Positions 10,091 through 20,123 of a stretch of DNA of 64,000 nucleotides are shown piece by piece. The DNA is from Eurosta solidaginis (Eukaryota > Arthropoda > Insecta > Diptera > Tephritidae): contig NC_090319.1 in the NCBI RefSeq assembly GCF_040869045.1, positions 230,013,832-230,077,831 on the forward strand, in the 5' to 3' direction. Below the pieces are notes generated by a model. That model ran no database searches and was not told the DNA's origin. It worked only from the letters and a program-made list of their open reading frames with translations. The position numbers and the translations under genes are program-made. How positions within the stretch are numbered: position 1 is the stretch's first letter; each line of letters opens with the position of its first letter.

Positions 10091-10966
10091 TCAGTTTTTT
10101 GATGCAATATTGTTATGTGGAAGTGTAGCAAGATTTGAAATATTAGTATTACGCCTACGCTCGAATTCCCGCACAAAAGCACCGGGCGGCCAAAAAGAAT
10201 TATTTAATATAGTATCAAAATGTTGTGCGGATACATCAATCCTAAAAGACGAAATATCCCTAGGATAGTTAAAATTGAATTTTCGAACTGTCACGTTTTC
10301 AAATTTAAGCTTAGCGATGATGTACGACTTTAGGTCCTCTTCTGTGGTGTCTTTATCAAATCTTGACACAAAAACAGATTTTTTAATAGGGACAACAATA
10401 AGATTGTTAGACGGCGGTTCGGATTCCGTAGAAGGGTTTTGTGGATCTTGATTATCTTTTGCAGAATATTTTTTAGGTTTTTTTAAAGAAACTTTGGATG
10501 AAGATGGCTGAGCTGGTAAGGGATTTGGAGATGCCAGATTTATTAATTCGATAGTTGGGGGTGCTGTAACTACGGGTGGAGGAACTTCAGCAACGGCATT
10601 GAGTGTCGGAGCACTTGAGGAGGCATTACAATTTCTATGTTGGTTTACGTTAGTTAAGTCATCCGGATATTTGAAAGACTTAAATAAGTTTTCATACTGG
10701 ATGAATTTCTTGGACAGTGCGTCAATTTCCCTGCCTATTTCAGAGAACCCATCACGAGCCTGTTTGAAAACTTTGAAAAGATCAATCTCAGTTGGTCTAC
10801 ATTTCTAACAAGCCCAACGAACTCCCTTATCACTATCGTTGAGAGCGTCAACCACTCTTGCTGACAAACCGGCACATTTCATATGGGCGAGCCCATCGCA
10901 AAGCCAGCATGACACGAAGGGATGGGAATCACTTTTTATCAAGCAGTTCGCATATAGGCAAGACAT
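10091..10966 (-). pseudogene. LINE B ORF1: PHD-type zinc finger and RNA-binding protein, one stop
   Basis: Starting at the ATG at 10964-10966, the N-terminus reads CLYANC, CWLC, HMKC and a final C-x2-C, the C4HC3 spacing of a PHD finger. A TAG (10805-10807) falls between the last two Cys. The frame then stays open to 10091. It passes through an amphipathic helical segment, a Pro/Ser-rich linker and a C-terminal domain beginning VFVSRFDKDTTEEDLKSYI, typical of the RRM-like end of LINE ORF1 proteins. One stop is the only lesion. ORF1 protein coats LINE RNA. Confidence 0.78.
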
Positions 10967-11149
10967 TTTAATAAAAATTAAGAGACAGAAAAAAGAAATT
11001 AATAAAATAGTGAGAGTAAGTTGATTAATTGAAAAATAGCACAGCGGGTTATATAGAAAAAATAAAAAAAATAAAAAAAAAAACAGTTTGGATGCACTGT
11101 ATGAGCAGTTTGAGATGCACTGTGATAACACTTACGGCTTCTTCAGCCG

Positions 11150-12349
11150 TTCGTCCCTTTTTGTTCCCTTTCCTGACATTGGGGCTCCCACGAGCTCCTG
11201 CTGTTCAGTAGGTAAATGCCTACTAGATGCCTTCAAGTTCTTCGAACAGCAGGGTTTGCCATCGTCAACCGTGTCATCCCCCTCACCCTAATTGTCACTG
11301 CCGCTGGTATTTATATTTACCAGGAGCAGGGATGGCTTGTTTTTGGGCCTTAACTTGACTCTGTCAAACCCACAGAAAATAAAGTAGTTGCGTTGCTTTA
11401 ATAGCTCAGCAGACAACGGATCGGCGGCTATAGTATCTTCCGCCACCGTGGATTTTCGATTCCGGTTCCTGGTACTCAAGCCGACATTTTGGGCCTCAGC
11501 TAACCTCAAGATGTCGTCGTTTGAGGGGCATTCCTCTTCATTAAAGTACCTCACGAGAATGATGCGACGTGGTATATCCCTTAGCCACTCCGCGGTGGTT
11601 GCATCCCTGCAGGTGATAGAAAGTCAGCCTGGGTGAGGTGTGGCACTGCTAAAGGTGGGCTTTATAGCATCATTTTTTTGGCTCATCACCTCTCCCAGGT
11701 TGGCCTTCAACTCCCAAGCAGACCAGACCGTGGCTGGATAGTCAGGAGGTATAATGCCCAGCCTTACCCCACTCAGCACATCCCTGAAAGTCGCCGACTG
11801 CTTGGCTGTTGCATCACGATAGGCGGCATGGTTGCCTCGACATTTGATGGACAGCTTTCCACAGGTCTTTACAATATTTTTGTATAGCCAGCTCTGGGGA
11901 GCGACATCTTTTTTTGGGCTCTCTCTTGTGGAGTCGAGCTATCTGAGCGGCCTCTCTTGGCTGACCCCTTACCACGGACCGATCCCAATGGTTCTTTGGC
12001 AAGTCGCCTGGCTTCATTGTAGCTAATCCCCTGGCCAATTATCGCTTGAGACGTTTTCGAGCGGTACCACTAATCCGATCTCGCTCTGCATTCTGGCCAG
12101 GCTGATCGCTTTTCGCCGGAGAGGCAAGGAGCCCCTCTTCAGCTTCCGGCGGGATTGTGACTCTACCCGATTTGCATCCTGCAGAGTTCCCACATCTGCC
12201 ATCTCCACGTCATGCAGGGGACTATTCGGCCCCGGCAAGTCTGTGGCGACAGCTGATTCGGCTTGCACCGAAAGGTCGCAATCGACCTGATCTATTGGGA
12301 GCTGTTCAGCTTTGTTTTTAATATTACTGTTATCCATAAAAATACCCAC
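11150..12349 (-). pseudogene. LINE A ORF1, degraded nucleic-acid-binding protein
   Basis: The first frame (12349-12023) is open for 108 codons: acidic, then basic (SRRKLKRGSLPLRRK). After frame changes and stops, a second good segment (about 11800-11288) reads GIIPPDYPATVW, WLRDIPRRIILVRYF, DDILRLAEAQN and YFIFCGFDRVKLRP. That arrangement resembles the DUF4780-type domain seen in ORF1 of some insect LINEs; the match is from memory and moderate. Position 5' of ORF2 and inside the LINE A target duplication supports ORF1 of the same element. Confidence 0.6.
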
Positions 12350-12853
12350 GAGTATGGGGGAAGGTAAGTCAGCTGGGACATAACCCCCAATATCCCACCA
12401 AGACTAATTACAACCAGCGGGCGACAGGTATCTGGTGGCCACCGTTATAAAACACACTAACGTAGTGCCATTCATCCCATGAGCACGGTTCGGATGACAC
12501 TCGGAATTACGGGTTTTATCGAGTTGTCCTCTCTAGATCCGCCATACTTGTTAGCAAAGCTTGGGAACCTTATTCAGGGCATGACTCTTCGCCACGTATG
12601 GCCGGTCTTGAACTAAAAATAGCACCTGTGGAAAATTTGGCCCAGGGGAAACGGAGTGCGGATGGGAGATGGGAGAAAAAGGGATATCTGGTTAAAAGGA
12701 GGAGAAACGGGTCGCCGCTCGCATTCGCCGCCGAAGCGTTACCAGGTGTCACCGCGAGGAGGCTCCAGCCCAATGTGGGGGAAGGGTGCACCTACGAGTC
12801 GAGGTTTTGGGTTGACGCCGGTGTGTGCAAGGCGAGACATCCCCATCGAAAAC
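12350..12853 (-). other. LINE A 5' untranslated region
   Basis: About 500 bp lie between the ORF1 ATG and the 14-bp target duplication at 12854-12867. GC is higher than in the flanks. Short frames on both strands (12570-12939) have no recognised motif. LINE 5' UTRs carry internal promoters; none can be pinpointed here. Confidence 0.65.
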
Positions 12854-12867
12854 AATGAGAATGATAT

Positions 12868-13013
12868 AGACATAGATTGTAAACTTACTAATGGACAATA
12901 TAAAATGTAGAGCCAACTTATTGATGGCGTGTATCTCAAATCTGAAATCGAACCCCAACCACTTCAATATAAAATGAAAATTCATTTGAACACAGACACC
13001 CTTTTCCATTATG
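12868..13013 (+). pseudogene. G0 pol, entry to reverse transcriptase
   Basis: The frame continuing from 3889 reads DIDCKLTNGQYKM, a TAG stop (12908-12910), then LIDGVYLKSEIEPQPLQYKM and KIHLNTDTLFHYAP. The last part is the standard N-terminal RT entry of gypsy-type elements. The frame ends in the poly-C tract. The G0 copy was already stopped here. Confidence 0.72.
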
Positions 13014-13037
13014 CCCCCCCCCCCCCCCCCCCCCCCC
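13014..13037. repeat. 24-base poly-C tract at a pol deletion
   Basis: An uninterrupted run of C occupies 13014-13037. To its left G0 pol is at the RT entry; to its right it resumes at YYLGYMVSRAGITL, well past the catalytic loop. Roughly 150 codons of RT are absent at this point. The tract may be a biological repair scar or an assembly artefact. Confidence 0.9.
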
Positions 13038-13670
13038 GATATTCGAACGAATTACGTTAACTTAAAAAGTATAAATTCGGATACCAGGAAATTTATTATC
13101 TAGGATATATGGTTTCGCGAGCGGGAATTACACTCAATGATTCTCAAATTAGTAGTTTAAAGAACTTCCTTACTCCTACTAATCCCAAACAGTTACAGTC
13201 ATGCCTAGGTCTGTTCTCTTATTTCCGAAGATTCGTGCCCTCATTTTTACGAATTGTTAAGCCCTTACAAAACAAATACCAAATTTTATTATGATGAAAA
13301 CTTATGAATTAAAGTCCAGATTAATTAAAATTCCGATATTTGCTATTTACGACCTAAAAAAGGAAACCTAGATACATTGTGATGCTAGTAGTATTGGTTT
13401 TGGCGCAGTATTATTGCAACGCCAAGATATGCCCTAAGGAGGTTTCGGACTTATTTGTAAGGCACACCTTTCCCAATATTCACAGACTGCAAATTCTTTA
13501 ACCATGACTTTAGAAAGGAAACAGCTTAATCCCCGCGTTGCTCTCGAGCTCGAAAATTATAATTACAAAATACAACATAAAAGAGGCACCTCTATCGGTC
13601 ATGTCGATGCCCTAAGTAGAAGTCAAACGCGAGCAAAGGTGGAAAGCTTATTCGGAATTGCCTAAAATGT
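13038..13670 (+). pseudogene. G0 pol: RT end, RNase H remnants
   Basis: After the poly-C, EIYYLGYMVSRAGITLNDSQ and CLGLFSYFRRFVPSFLRIVK mark the end of gypsy RT and connection. RNase H remnants follow: HCDASSIGFGAVLLQRQD near 13380, MTLERKQ near 13505, and KRGTSIGHVDALSRSQTR near 13580. Several stops and frame changes interrupt them. Confidence 0.75.
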
Positions 13671-13673
13671 ATT

Positions 13674-14060
13674 ATGTATAACAGTCCACCGCAATCAAGA
13701 GAGAGAGGTCTATACCCAATCGCGAAAGCACCCTTACCATTCGACACTATCCATATTGATCATTTTGGACCCCTGCCGTCCATAAAGTCCAAACGAAAAC
13801 ACATTTTAGTGGTTATCGACGCCTTCAGCAAGTATACTAAATTATATCCGACTAATTCCACCAGCACAAGAGAAGTGATAGCAGCCCTAGAAAAGTACTT
13901 TAGTTATTATAGCCGACCTAGACGCATTATCAGCGATAGAGGTAGTTGCTTTACACCTCTAGAATTCTCTGCGTTTTTATCAAATAAAAACATAAATCAT
14001 GTTAAGGTTGCCGTAGCTTCTCCTCAATCCAATGGGGAGGTGGAGAGGGCGAATAGGTAA
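13674..14060 (+). pseudogene. G0 integrase catalytic core
   Basis: The 128-codon frame shows all three acidic residues of a DDE integrase: FDTIHIDHFGPLP, IISDRGSCFTPLEF and SPQSNGEVERANR. It ends in two stops straight after the last motif. The zinc-binding N-terminus is not recognisable upstream. Decayed C-terminal sequence continues to 14557, including YVMRDIDNCQITQLPYD just before G1 interrupts it. Confidence 0.85.
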
Positions 14061-14557
14061 TAAAGACGATGCTGGGAAATCTGACTAATGAAATCTGACT
14101 GAACCATGACGATTGGACTAGAAAATGTATCGACGTTGAGTATGCTATTAACAATTCAGTTCATAGCACTTGTCGTGATACGCCCAGCCTGTTACTTTTC
14201 GGTGTCGAATAGAGAGGTGCAATAGTAAACGAATTTACTGAGTATTTCCAAGATAAGATTTCTCCGGACAAAGAACAAAATTTAGAAAGTATACGCACAC
14301 AAGCTTCTAACTTTATTTTAGATAAGCAGAATTATGATATACAACGGCCCTTCAGAACAAGACGAACCCTAAAACTTACCAAGTAGCAGACTACGTCGTT
14401 ATAAGAAACGTTGATACTAGTTCGGGTAGTAACAAAAAGTTTATCCCTGCCTATAAAGGTTCGTATATAGTACACAATATACTTGGCAAAGATAAATACG
14501 TCATGCGCGACATTGACAATTGTCAAATTACCCAACTACCATATGATGTAGTAATAG

Positions 14558-15118
14558 TGTAGCATTCACTCATTAAGTTATTCACTCATTTGTACAAACA
14601 TATATTTCAACCCGTTTTGGAATGTCTTAAAATGCACTGACTCTTACATACATATAATACATTTGTACATAAATATATTCTGGCTCGCTTTGAGATTCTA
14701 TTGACGCATTCATTCATTTGTACAAACATATGTATGTTTTGTACACCGTGCATCATCTGGTAACATGAACCTCGGTATGCTACTGTTTGGAGCTTGCTCG
14801 CAACAAGCCTTTAACTGTGGACAAATTATTAACATGATTCATTTGTGCTTGCGTTGCAGATTCCACAGCTAACTTTATTTATGCTTAGAATGCAGTTCCC
14901 AGGGAACTGAACTGAACTGAACGTATATGTGTGTTATACGCTTAGTTTGTAAGTATTAGTGTAAGTAAGTATTTTAGAAATTTTGTATAAAAGAAACAAC
15001 TTTTGAATAAAGAAATTAATTCAATCTGCTGCCGCTTCAATGGCAGTTAATTCTATCAGGTGCCGCAAAATGGGCACTGCAACCTAAATTACTTTATCTT
15101 CATTCTCCTAACATTACA
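14558..15118 (+). repeat. G1 5' LTR
   Basis: TGTAGCATTCACTC... to ...AACATTACA, 561 bp, closely matching 47704-48274. A TATA-like TATAAAA lies at 14986-14992 and a polyadenylation signal AATAAA at 15006-15011, only about 20 bp apart. A primer-binding-site-like TGGCGATCCTG begins immediately after, at 15119. Confidence 0.92.
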
Positions 15119-15981
15119 TGGCGATCCTGTCAGTTCTGCGTAAGAATAGGCAGACTGCTATTTAAAACGCAGTCTGCTAAACATCTTTAGCAGGATGCCA
15201 AACATTACATGGCGATCCTGCAATACTGCCTAAATCGGCATCCTACAGCCTAAATCGGCATCCTACTGCCCAAATTGGCATTCTACCAACGATCCTGCCA
15301 GCCCTGCTTAATTTAGCAGCACTGATTTCATTTTTATACTAAGCAGGATACTTTCTGCAAAGGAATTCAAACCATCAACTTTGCAACGGCGAATGGTATA
15401 GTCAATGCAAAGGGTCGGATCACAGCGACAATGACAACAAGGGTGCAGGACAAACCTTAAAAAATTCTTGAATACCACAAAGGAAAGAAGGAAAAATATT
15501 TTTCTCTGATACTGCAAGACCTCTACCGCCACAAAAACGACCACGACTGACGCATAGCTAAGTGGAATAAAAACAGGATCACTGCAAACAAGGAGAACAA
15601 GAAGGAAGCCAAAACGAATTGAAAACTGTGAGTAGAGCTAAGGACATCGCAGACAATTGAGAAACCGCAAAAAACGGAGTGGAATAAAACAAGATCGTGG
15701 CATAAGAAACAAGGAGAACGAGGCCTAGCTAAGAAAAAATTTGGCTTTAGTTAAGTTATTTTTTATTTAAGTATTTTTAATACTTTTTAGAAGAATTTGG
15801 CAACCCAACGGCTGCCAGTTTACGGGCAAAAGGTAGATTTTTGCCAATAAATTTAAGAATTTTTTCCCCCCTCTAATTTTTTCAAATGACCATCATTAGT
15901 AATCAGGAGAAATTTGACGCAGTATTCTTGCGTTGTAATAGATTAATATGAAAAAGAAGAGAAAAAAATATGAAGCCCAAA

Positions 15982-16030
15982 GTGGCATAGAAAATGAAAA
16001 TTTCTCTACTATTTTCATTTTCTATGCCAC
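15982..16030. repeat. Perfect 20-bp inverted repeat with 9-nt loop
   Basis: GTGGCATAGAAAATGAAAAT at 15982-16001 is followed by a 9-base spacer and its exact reverse complement at 16011-16030. It lies in the G1 leader/gag remnant. It could form a hairpin in RNA or mark a local inverted duplication. Confidence 0.9.
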
Positions 16031-17139
16031 AAATTTTCAAATTCCAATATTCAGTAAAGTTTGTTAAGTAAGAAAATATAAATTATGACATTTTGAAAAA
16101 AAAAATTTAAGCAGAAAATTTTTACAAACAAGAAAGTTGTAAAATAAAATTTTACGTAAGAACAAAATCAATAATTTTATTAAGCCCAAATTAGTCCTTT
16201 TTCATATTCTTAGTCCTTTTTTTTGAAAACAGGAAAGTTATTAAAGGAAATTTTTAATTTTCACAATGTCTTGGTGAAAAAAATTGGCAAACAACATTAC
16301 GATAGCCATATCGGGTTACGAGGTAGGAAAAAGAAAATCTGAAACATCAGGGCATAGAATATTAAAATATGAACCACCAGCTGAACCAGAGCCAAAAATT
16401 AACCCAAACATTTCAGATGTTTGGCTAGCAGTTTTAACCTGCGGAATGGTGCTATTAATATAATATTCAAATTTAGCACACTAAACCATCTAAACTCAAC
16501 CCAATTTCCATAAGAACAGTAAACAATTACAAATGAATCACTGCAAAATGCCTCACTCAATAGAAGAAATTATTAAGACAGCTTCATTAGCACTGTCTAA
16601 GTTCAAGAATTTGCTATTTCACAGTAGTAGTTTCCATAGAAAATAACATCTATGAAGGATGTCAGGGTAGAAGATTTATACCACAAACTTTTCGCAACAT
16701 AATCCTTGACTAAAAACCTTACGTAAGTGGGAATATGCAAAATACCTAAAGTTACCACAAGATCGGAAACTAAAAACAAGCCAGAATGAAGAAGATGAAA
16801 AGTCACAAAAAGAAGCGCTTAATAAATAAATTAATAAATTGGCAATTAGACATGTCGCGCTCGTTTTCATCCAAAAGGATAGACAATTGGTATCATAATA
16901 AACACAAGCACCCAGATTGTTTAGGAAAAGATTGACTTAGGACAATACTTAACAGGCTGAAAAATGCCGGAAATCTAGGACTTGTAAAATAAAAACACAG
17001 TTGCCCTTAGGGAAAAATTGAATGTTAATGAATGGAATACTCAAGTAGGCAAATTTGAAAAATATAAAATAGGTACCCAAGTTCTCAAAGATCTAATATT
17101 TGCATTAACCCCAGGAGTTATGCATGTGACAAATGTCGA

Positions 17140-17300
17140 CAAAAATTAAAGAAGTTCTTCATAAATATCATGACGATCCCATCTGGGAAGGCTACCCAGA
17201 AAATCGCATGACAGATAAGATCTAATAAAAATATTGCTGGAAAATATGAAAAATGGTATGAAAAATTTTTGTATACACTGTACCCATTGGTTCAACCACT
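17140..17300 (+). pseudogene. G1 integrase zinc-finger (HHCC) remnant
   Basis: Across two frames one can read LHKYHDDPIWEGYPEN, then RMTDKI, KYCWKNMKN and CIHC. This is the pattern of the H2C2 domain that precedes the integrase core in Ty3/gypsy elements. Stops and a frame change interrupt it. The core domain itself is missing. Confidence 0.55.
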
Positions 17301-17445
17301 TATCACTATATAACTACTTCTTGCTCTAGCAGCAACTGAATCTACATAATCTACTGTATATCAGACGCCCAAAGATCCCGTTTTTTTTTTAACAATGCCA
17401 ATTTTCAGCCAATGATGACCGTAACCATGATCTTATTCTATACGT

Positions 17446-20098
17446 TGTACCGTAGTACAAGGCAGCAAGCCTCCTTTTTTTTATTTTCTTAGTTCTATTC
17501 CCTGCTGCATTTACTTTATTTTCGTATCCCGTTTAGCTAGGCACCACTGTTTCTAGTTACCAAAAATCGCTTCACAAAGCATCTGTCAAAAACAGGTGAT
17601 ATTGAACTCATTTATCGACTCATCTGAGCAAGGTAGGTCAAGAGCTATTGCCGTCATAAGCTATCGATCTTTTCCTATGGAGTTTAGGAGCAGTAAACAT
17701 CGTGGTCGTGGTCAAGTTTCTTTGTTTTTTTTTTTTTTCAAACATATAGAAAATTGGAGTGAACTTTTATACCTCCAAAATTTTAAATATTTAAAATATT
17801 AAAGTAGTGTGACATATAATAAAACCAACTAAGTCTGATTCCATATAAAATTTGACTATTTTGTGTTTGATTCAAACAAAAATAATACATTAATTCGCCA
17901 AGTTCGCGCAATCAAATAAAACTCCTAATTTCAACAACTCTCCTGTCGCCACTTGTTAGCAAGAGCAGTCCAGTCCACCTTGAGCAGAAATACGTACATG
18001 ATATCTATGGTAAGTCTTAATGTTTTATTTAAAGAATTAAATCCTTTTACCCCCCTGTCTAACATTAAATTGAGTGGTGTCAAAAGTTAAAGTAAAAATT
18101 CTAACAGAGCGGTATCGGTTTTTTCCGCAGATTTTCTTCTCAAGAAAACGAGCACCACATTTCTCTGAAAATTCATTTGCCAACATATTTTGCATTATAT
18201 GCATGTGGGTTGCTTGTGCGAATAGCAAGCAACCCTCCCTTTTACTTCACCCGCATTCCGCTTCCACGGTGATAAGCTTCAAGTCATCACCAGTTCCTGA
18301 AAATCTACATGCCCATGATCTTCATCTAGGCCGTACATAAAATCTCGTCTTAACATGCAAACGTTCATCAAAGTTGGAGTCTTCAAAACCCCAAATCATG
18401 TAAGTAAATGTGAATTATAAAAGTAAAGTTAAAAATTAGATTTTTAATCTACATACACATAATACAAATACATATCTATAATGTAAAGTTGTTTAAGAGT
18501 TCCAACTCAAACTCGAAGAAACGAGTTCCTCCCCTTCGTTAGTTTAGGTTTAGAAACAAAAATTTAGATACATAAAATGTTGCAGAGAAACTGGAATTAA
18601 TTTTATGAAAGTTGATGAATTAACTAATATTGTTAGACTGGCAGCCAGGCTTAAAGAAAATCCTGCATAGATTTCGGCCCCTTTATTTTTACGAGCCACT
18701 GTAACTTAAGTCAGCCAATTTCGAAAAGTTGGTCCAAATGCATTACTTACTAAAGTGTAGTTAGCCAAACGCAACATATAATATTTTTTTGTTGTTTTTG
18801 CTGCACAGCAAACTCTCAAGCATTTGTACGATCAAATACATGTGAGTGAAGTGGACATGTTTGAGTATGGTGCAATATTAACAAATGTATGACATTTTTC
18901 GATGCAACCAATTGTTAACATTTACACGTTGCGGTTAAATAGTTTTTGGTATGGTATTACTTAGAGAGAATTTTTTTTGTATGACTTCGCTCGAAGCAAC
19001 ATTCATTATAGATATTCCTTTAACTGAGTTCTCTCCGTAACACTTTAATATTTTTAAGCATGGTTGCCATGCATGGTTTTTCGATAATATCAACAATTAT
19101 ATTTTGTAATTGGCTTAGTTCTTATTTAAGGAATGAAAACACAACTCTCCAAGCAAGAAGGCCTTCGACGCTAGGTAGAAAATCTATCTATATATATATG
19201 TATATATGAATCTATTTGTTATTGACCCATATACCTATGCGAATTTACCAATTTGTTAATATTGTAGTTTTGATCATACATATCCACTCAAATGCCTGTA
19301 CATAAATATGCATGTACATATGTACATAAATAGATAGTAATATACAAAGTGAAGATTTCTTTTCTTCAAACATACAATCTTAGTGTAGAATAAATTTTTT
19401 TTTTTATTTTTGCATATGTGTAATTATATGCGAGCACACATTTTTACATACATATGCATATTCATCTTCAGTGGCAAGATACTATTCAGCGCACACGCAG
19501 GAATGATTATTGTTCTACGATGTCATTTTTTTATACTTTCTTTCATATTACTTTCTCTTGTTCAAAATCAAAACCGATTTTGAGAGTTAAGTTCAGGTCA
19601 GCTAGGCTAAAACTAAACAAACTTGTATAATGCATTGAATTTGTGAATAATAATTACTAATGTCTACATAATTTTGTTTTACTTTGGTTTGTGGCCTGGG
19701 CGGTTAGTGGTAAAATAACGGGGCCTCAATAACATCTATAAGGCCAATGGTAGGGCGGGTACAGAGGCAGCCACCCATCGTTGCAACAATGCGCTGCCAT
19801 GCATAAAGGTGAGTATACGGTGTGTCATATGGCTGAAGTGTGGCATGCAAGTGCGTTTGGTGTTTTTTTTATTTTTCTTATGATAGAGTATCCCAGTGTG
19901 CAAAACAGTTTATTCTGTTCGACCATTGACTGGGGAGAATAGTGCTGTGCCGTGATCACGTTAAGGAATCCACGAAGCCGAAGCTCCGGGCCTAAACGAC
20001 AGTGCACACGCCGTGGTCATTGCACCTTGCCACAAGCACTGCTGCTCTTTTGTCCGTGAATGTGCCTATCGCACACTCAGTCGATGGATATCATAACA
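17446..20098 (+). repeat. G2 LTR-1, 2.65 kb
   Basis: TGTACCGTAGTACA... to ...GGATATCATAACA, 2653 bp, matching LTR-2 and LTR-3 closely. Very long LTRs are known in Ulysses and Osvaldo relatives. An 88-codon ORF (18074-18340) is kept in all three LTRs (36093-36359, 44684-44950), but the copies are too similar for that to prove coding. Confidence 0.93.
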
Positions 20099-20105
20099 GA
20101 TAAAA

Positions 20106-20123
20106 TGGCGCCCAACGTGTAGC
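20106..20123 (+). promoter_or_regulatory. G2 unit 1 primer-binding site
   Basis: TGGCGCCCAACGTG follows LTR-1 after a 7-base spacer (GATAAAA). It matches the classic tRNA-Lys primer-binding site used by Osvaldo-like elements and many retroviruses. Confidence 0.88.

Larger units (their letters stand above)
7850..11090 (-). mobile_element. LINE B, jockey-like LINE nested between ORF1 and ORF2 of LINE A
   Basis: On the minus strand a complete ORF1 (10966-10091) and an ORF2 (10087 to about 7850) occur in order. ORF2 stops abruptly soon after the RT core, at YFEDLG, so the thumb and 3' UTR are missing. LINE A sequence resumes at once on both sides: ORF1 beyond 11150 and endonuclease below 7840. 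LINE B thus lies in the ORF1-ORF2 interval of LINE A. I could not find a clean target duplication, and the loss of the 3' end implies a later deletion. Both boundaries are good to a few tens of bases. Confidence 0.8.
3890..12853 (-). mobile_element. LINE A, RNase H-bearing LINE with nested insertions
   Basis: The 14-mer AATGAGAATGATAT flanks this block at 3876-3889 and 12854-12867, a perfect target-site duplication. The minus-strand 3' end carries a (TAA)n tail, seen as (ATT)n at 3890-3905. On the minus strand the order is 5' UTR, ORF1 (12349 to about 11150), ORF2 endonuclease (about 7840-7105), RT, RNase H and a C-terminal zinc motif ending at 3963. LINE B (about 7850-11090) and T2 (6738-7062) sit inside. 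Without them the element is about 5.4 kb, a normal full length. The RNase H and (TAA)n tail suggest the I/LOA side of the LINE tree; the exact clade is inference. Confidence 0.88.
15119..17445 (+). pseudogene. G1 5' interior: leader and decayed gag-pol
   Basis: The first 20 bases around the LTR end and PBS (AACATTACATGGCGATCCTG, 15110-15129) are repeated at 15201-15220. They are followed by short repeats of CCTAAATCGGCATCCTAC (15231-15290). Coding is almost gone: stops occur every 10-30 codons. The one recognisable piece is the integrase zinc-binding remnant listed separately. A large deletion must have removed most gag-pol, since only 2.3 kb remain before G2. Confidence 0.6.

Noticed and set aside
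12780..12853. HDV-like ribozyme at the LINE A 5' end
   Set aside because: Only a weak five-pair P1 and no convincing P2 could be drawn.
17596..17802. Short ORFs with the same protein in LTR-1 and LTR-2 (17596, 35624) as a conserved gene
   Set aside because: They are similar because the LTRs are recent duplicates; frame and length are not kept in LTR-3.
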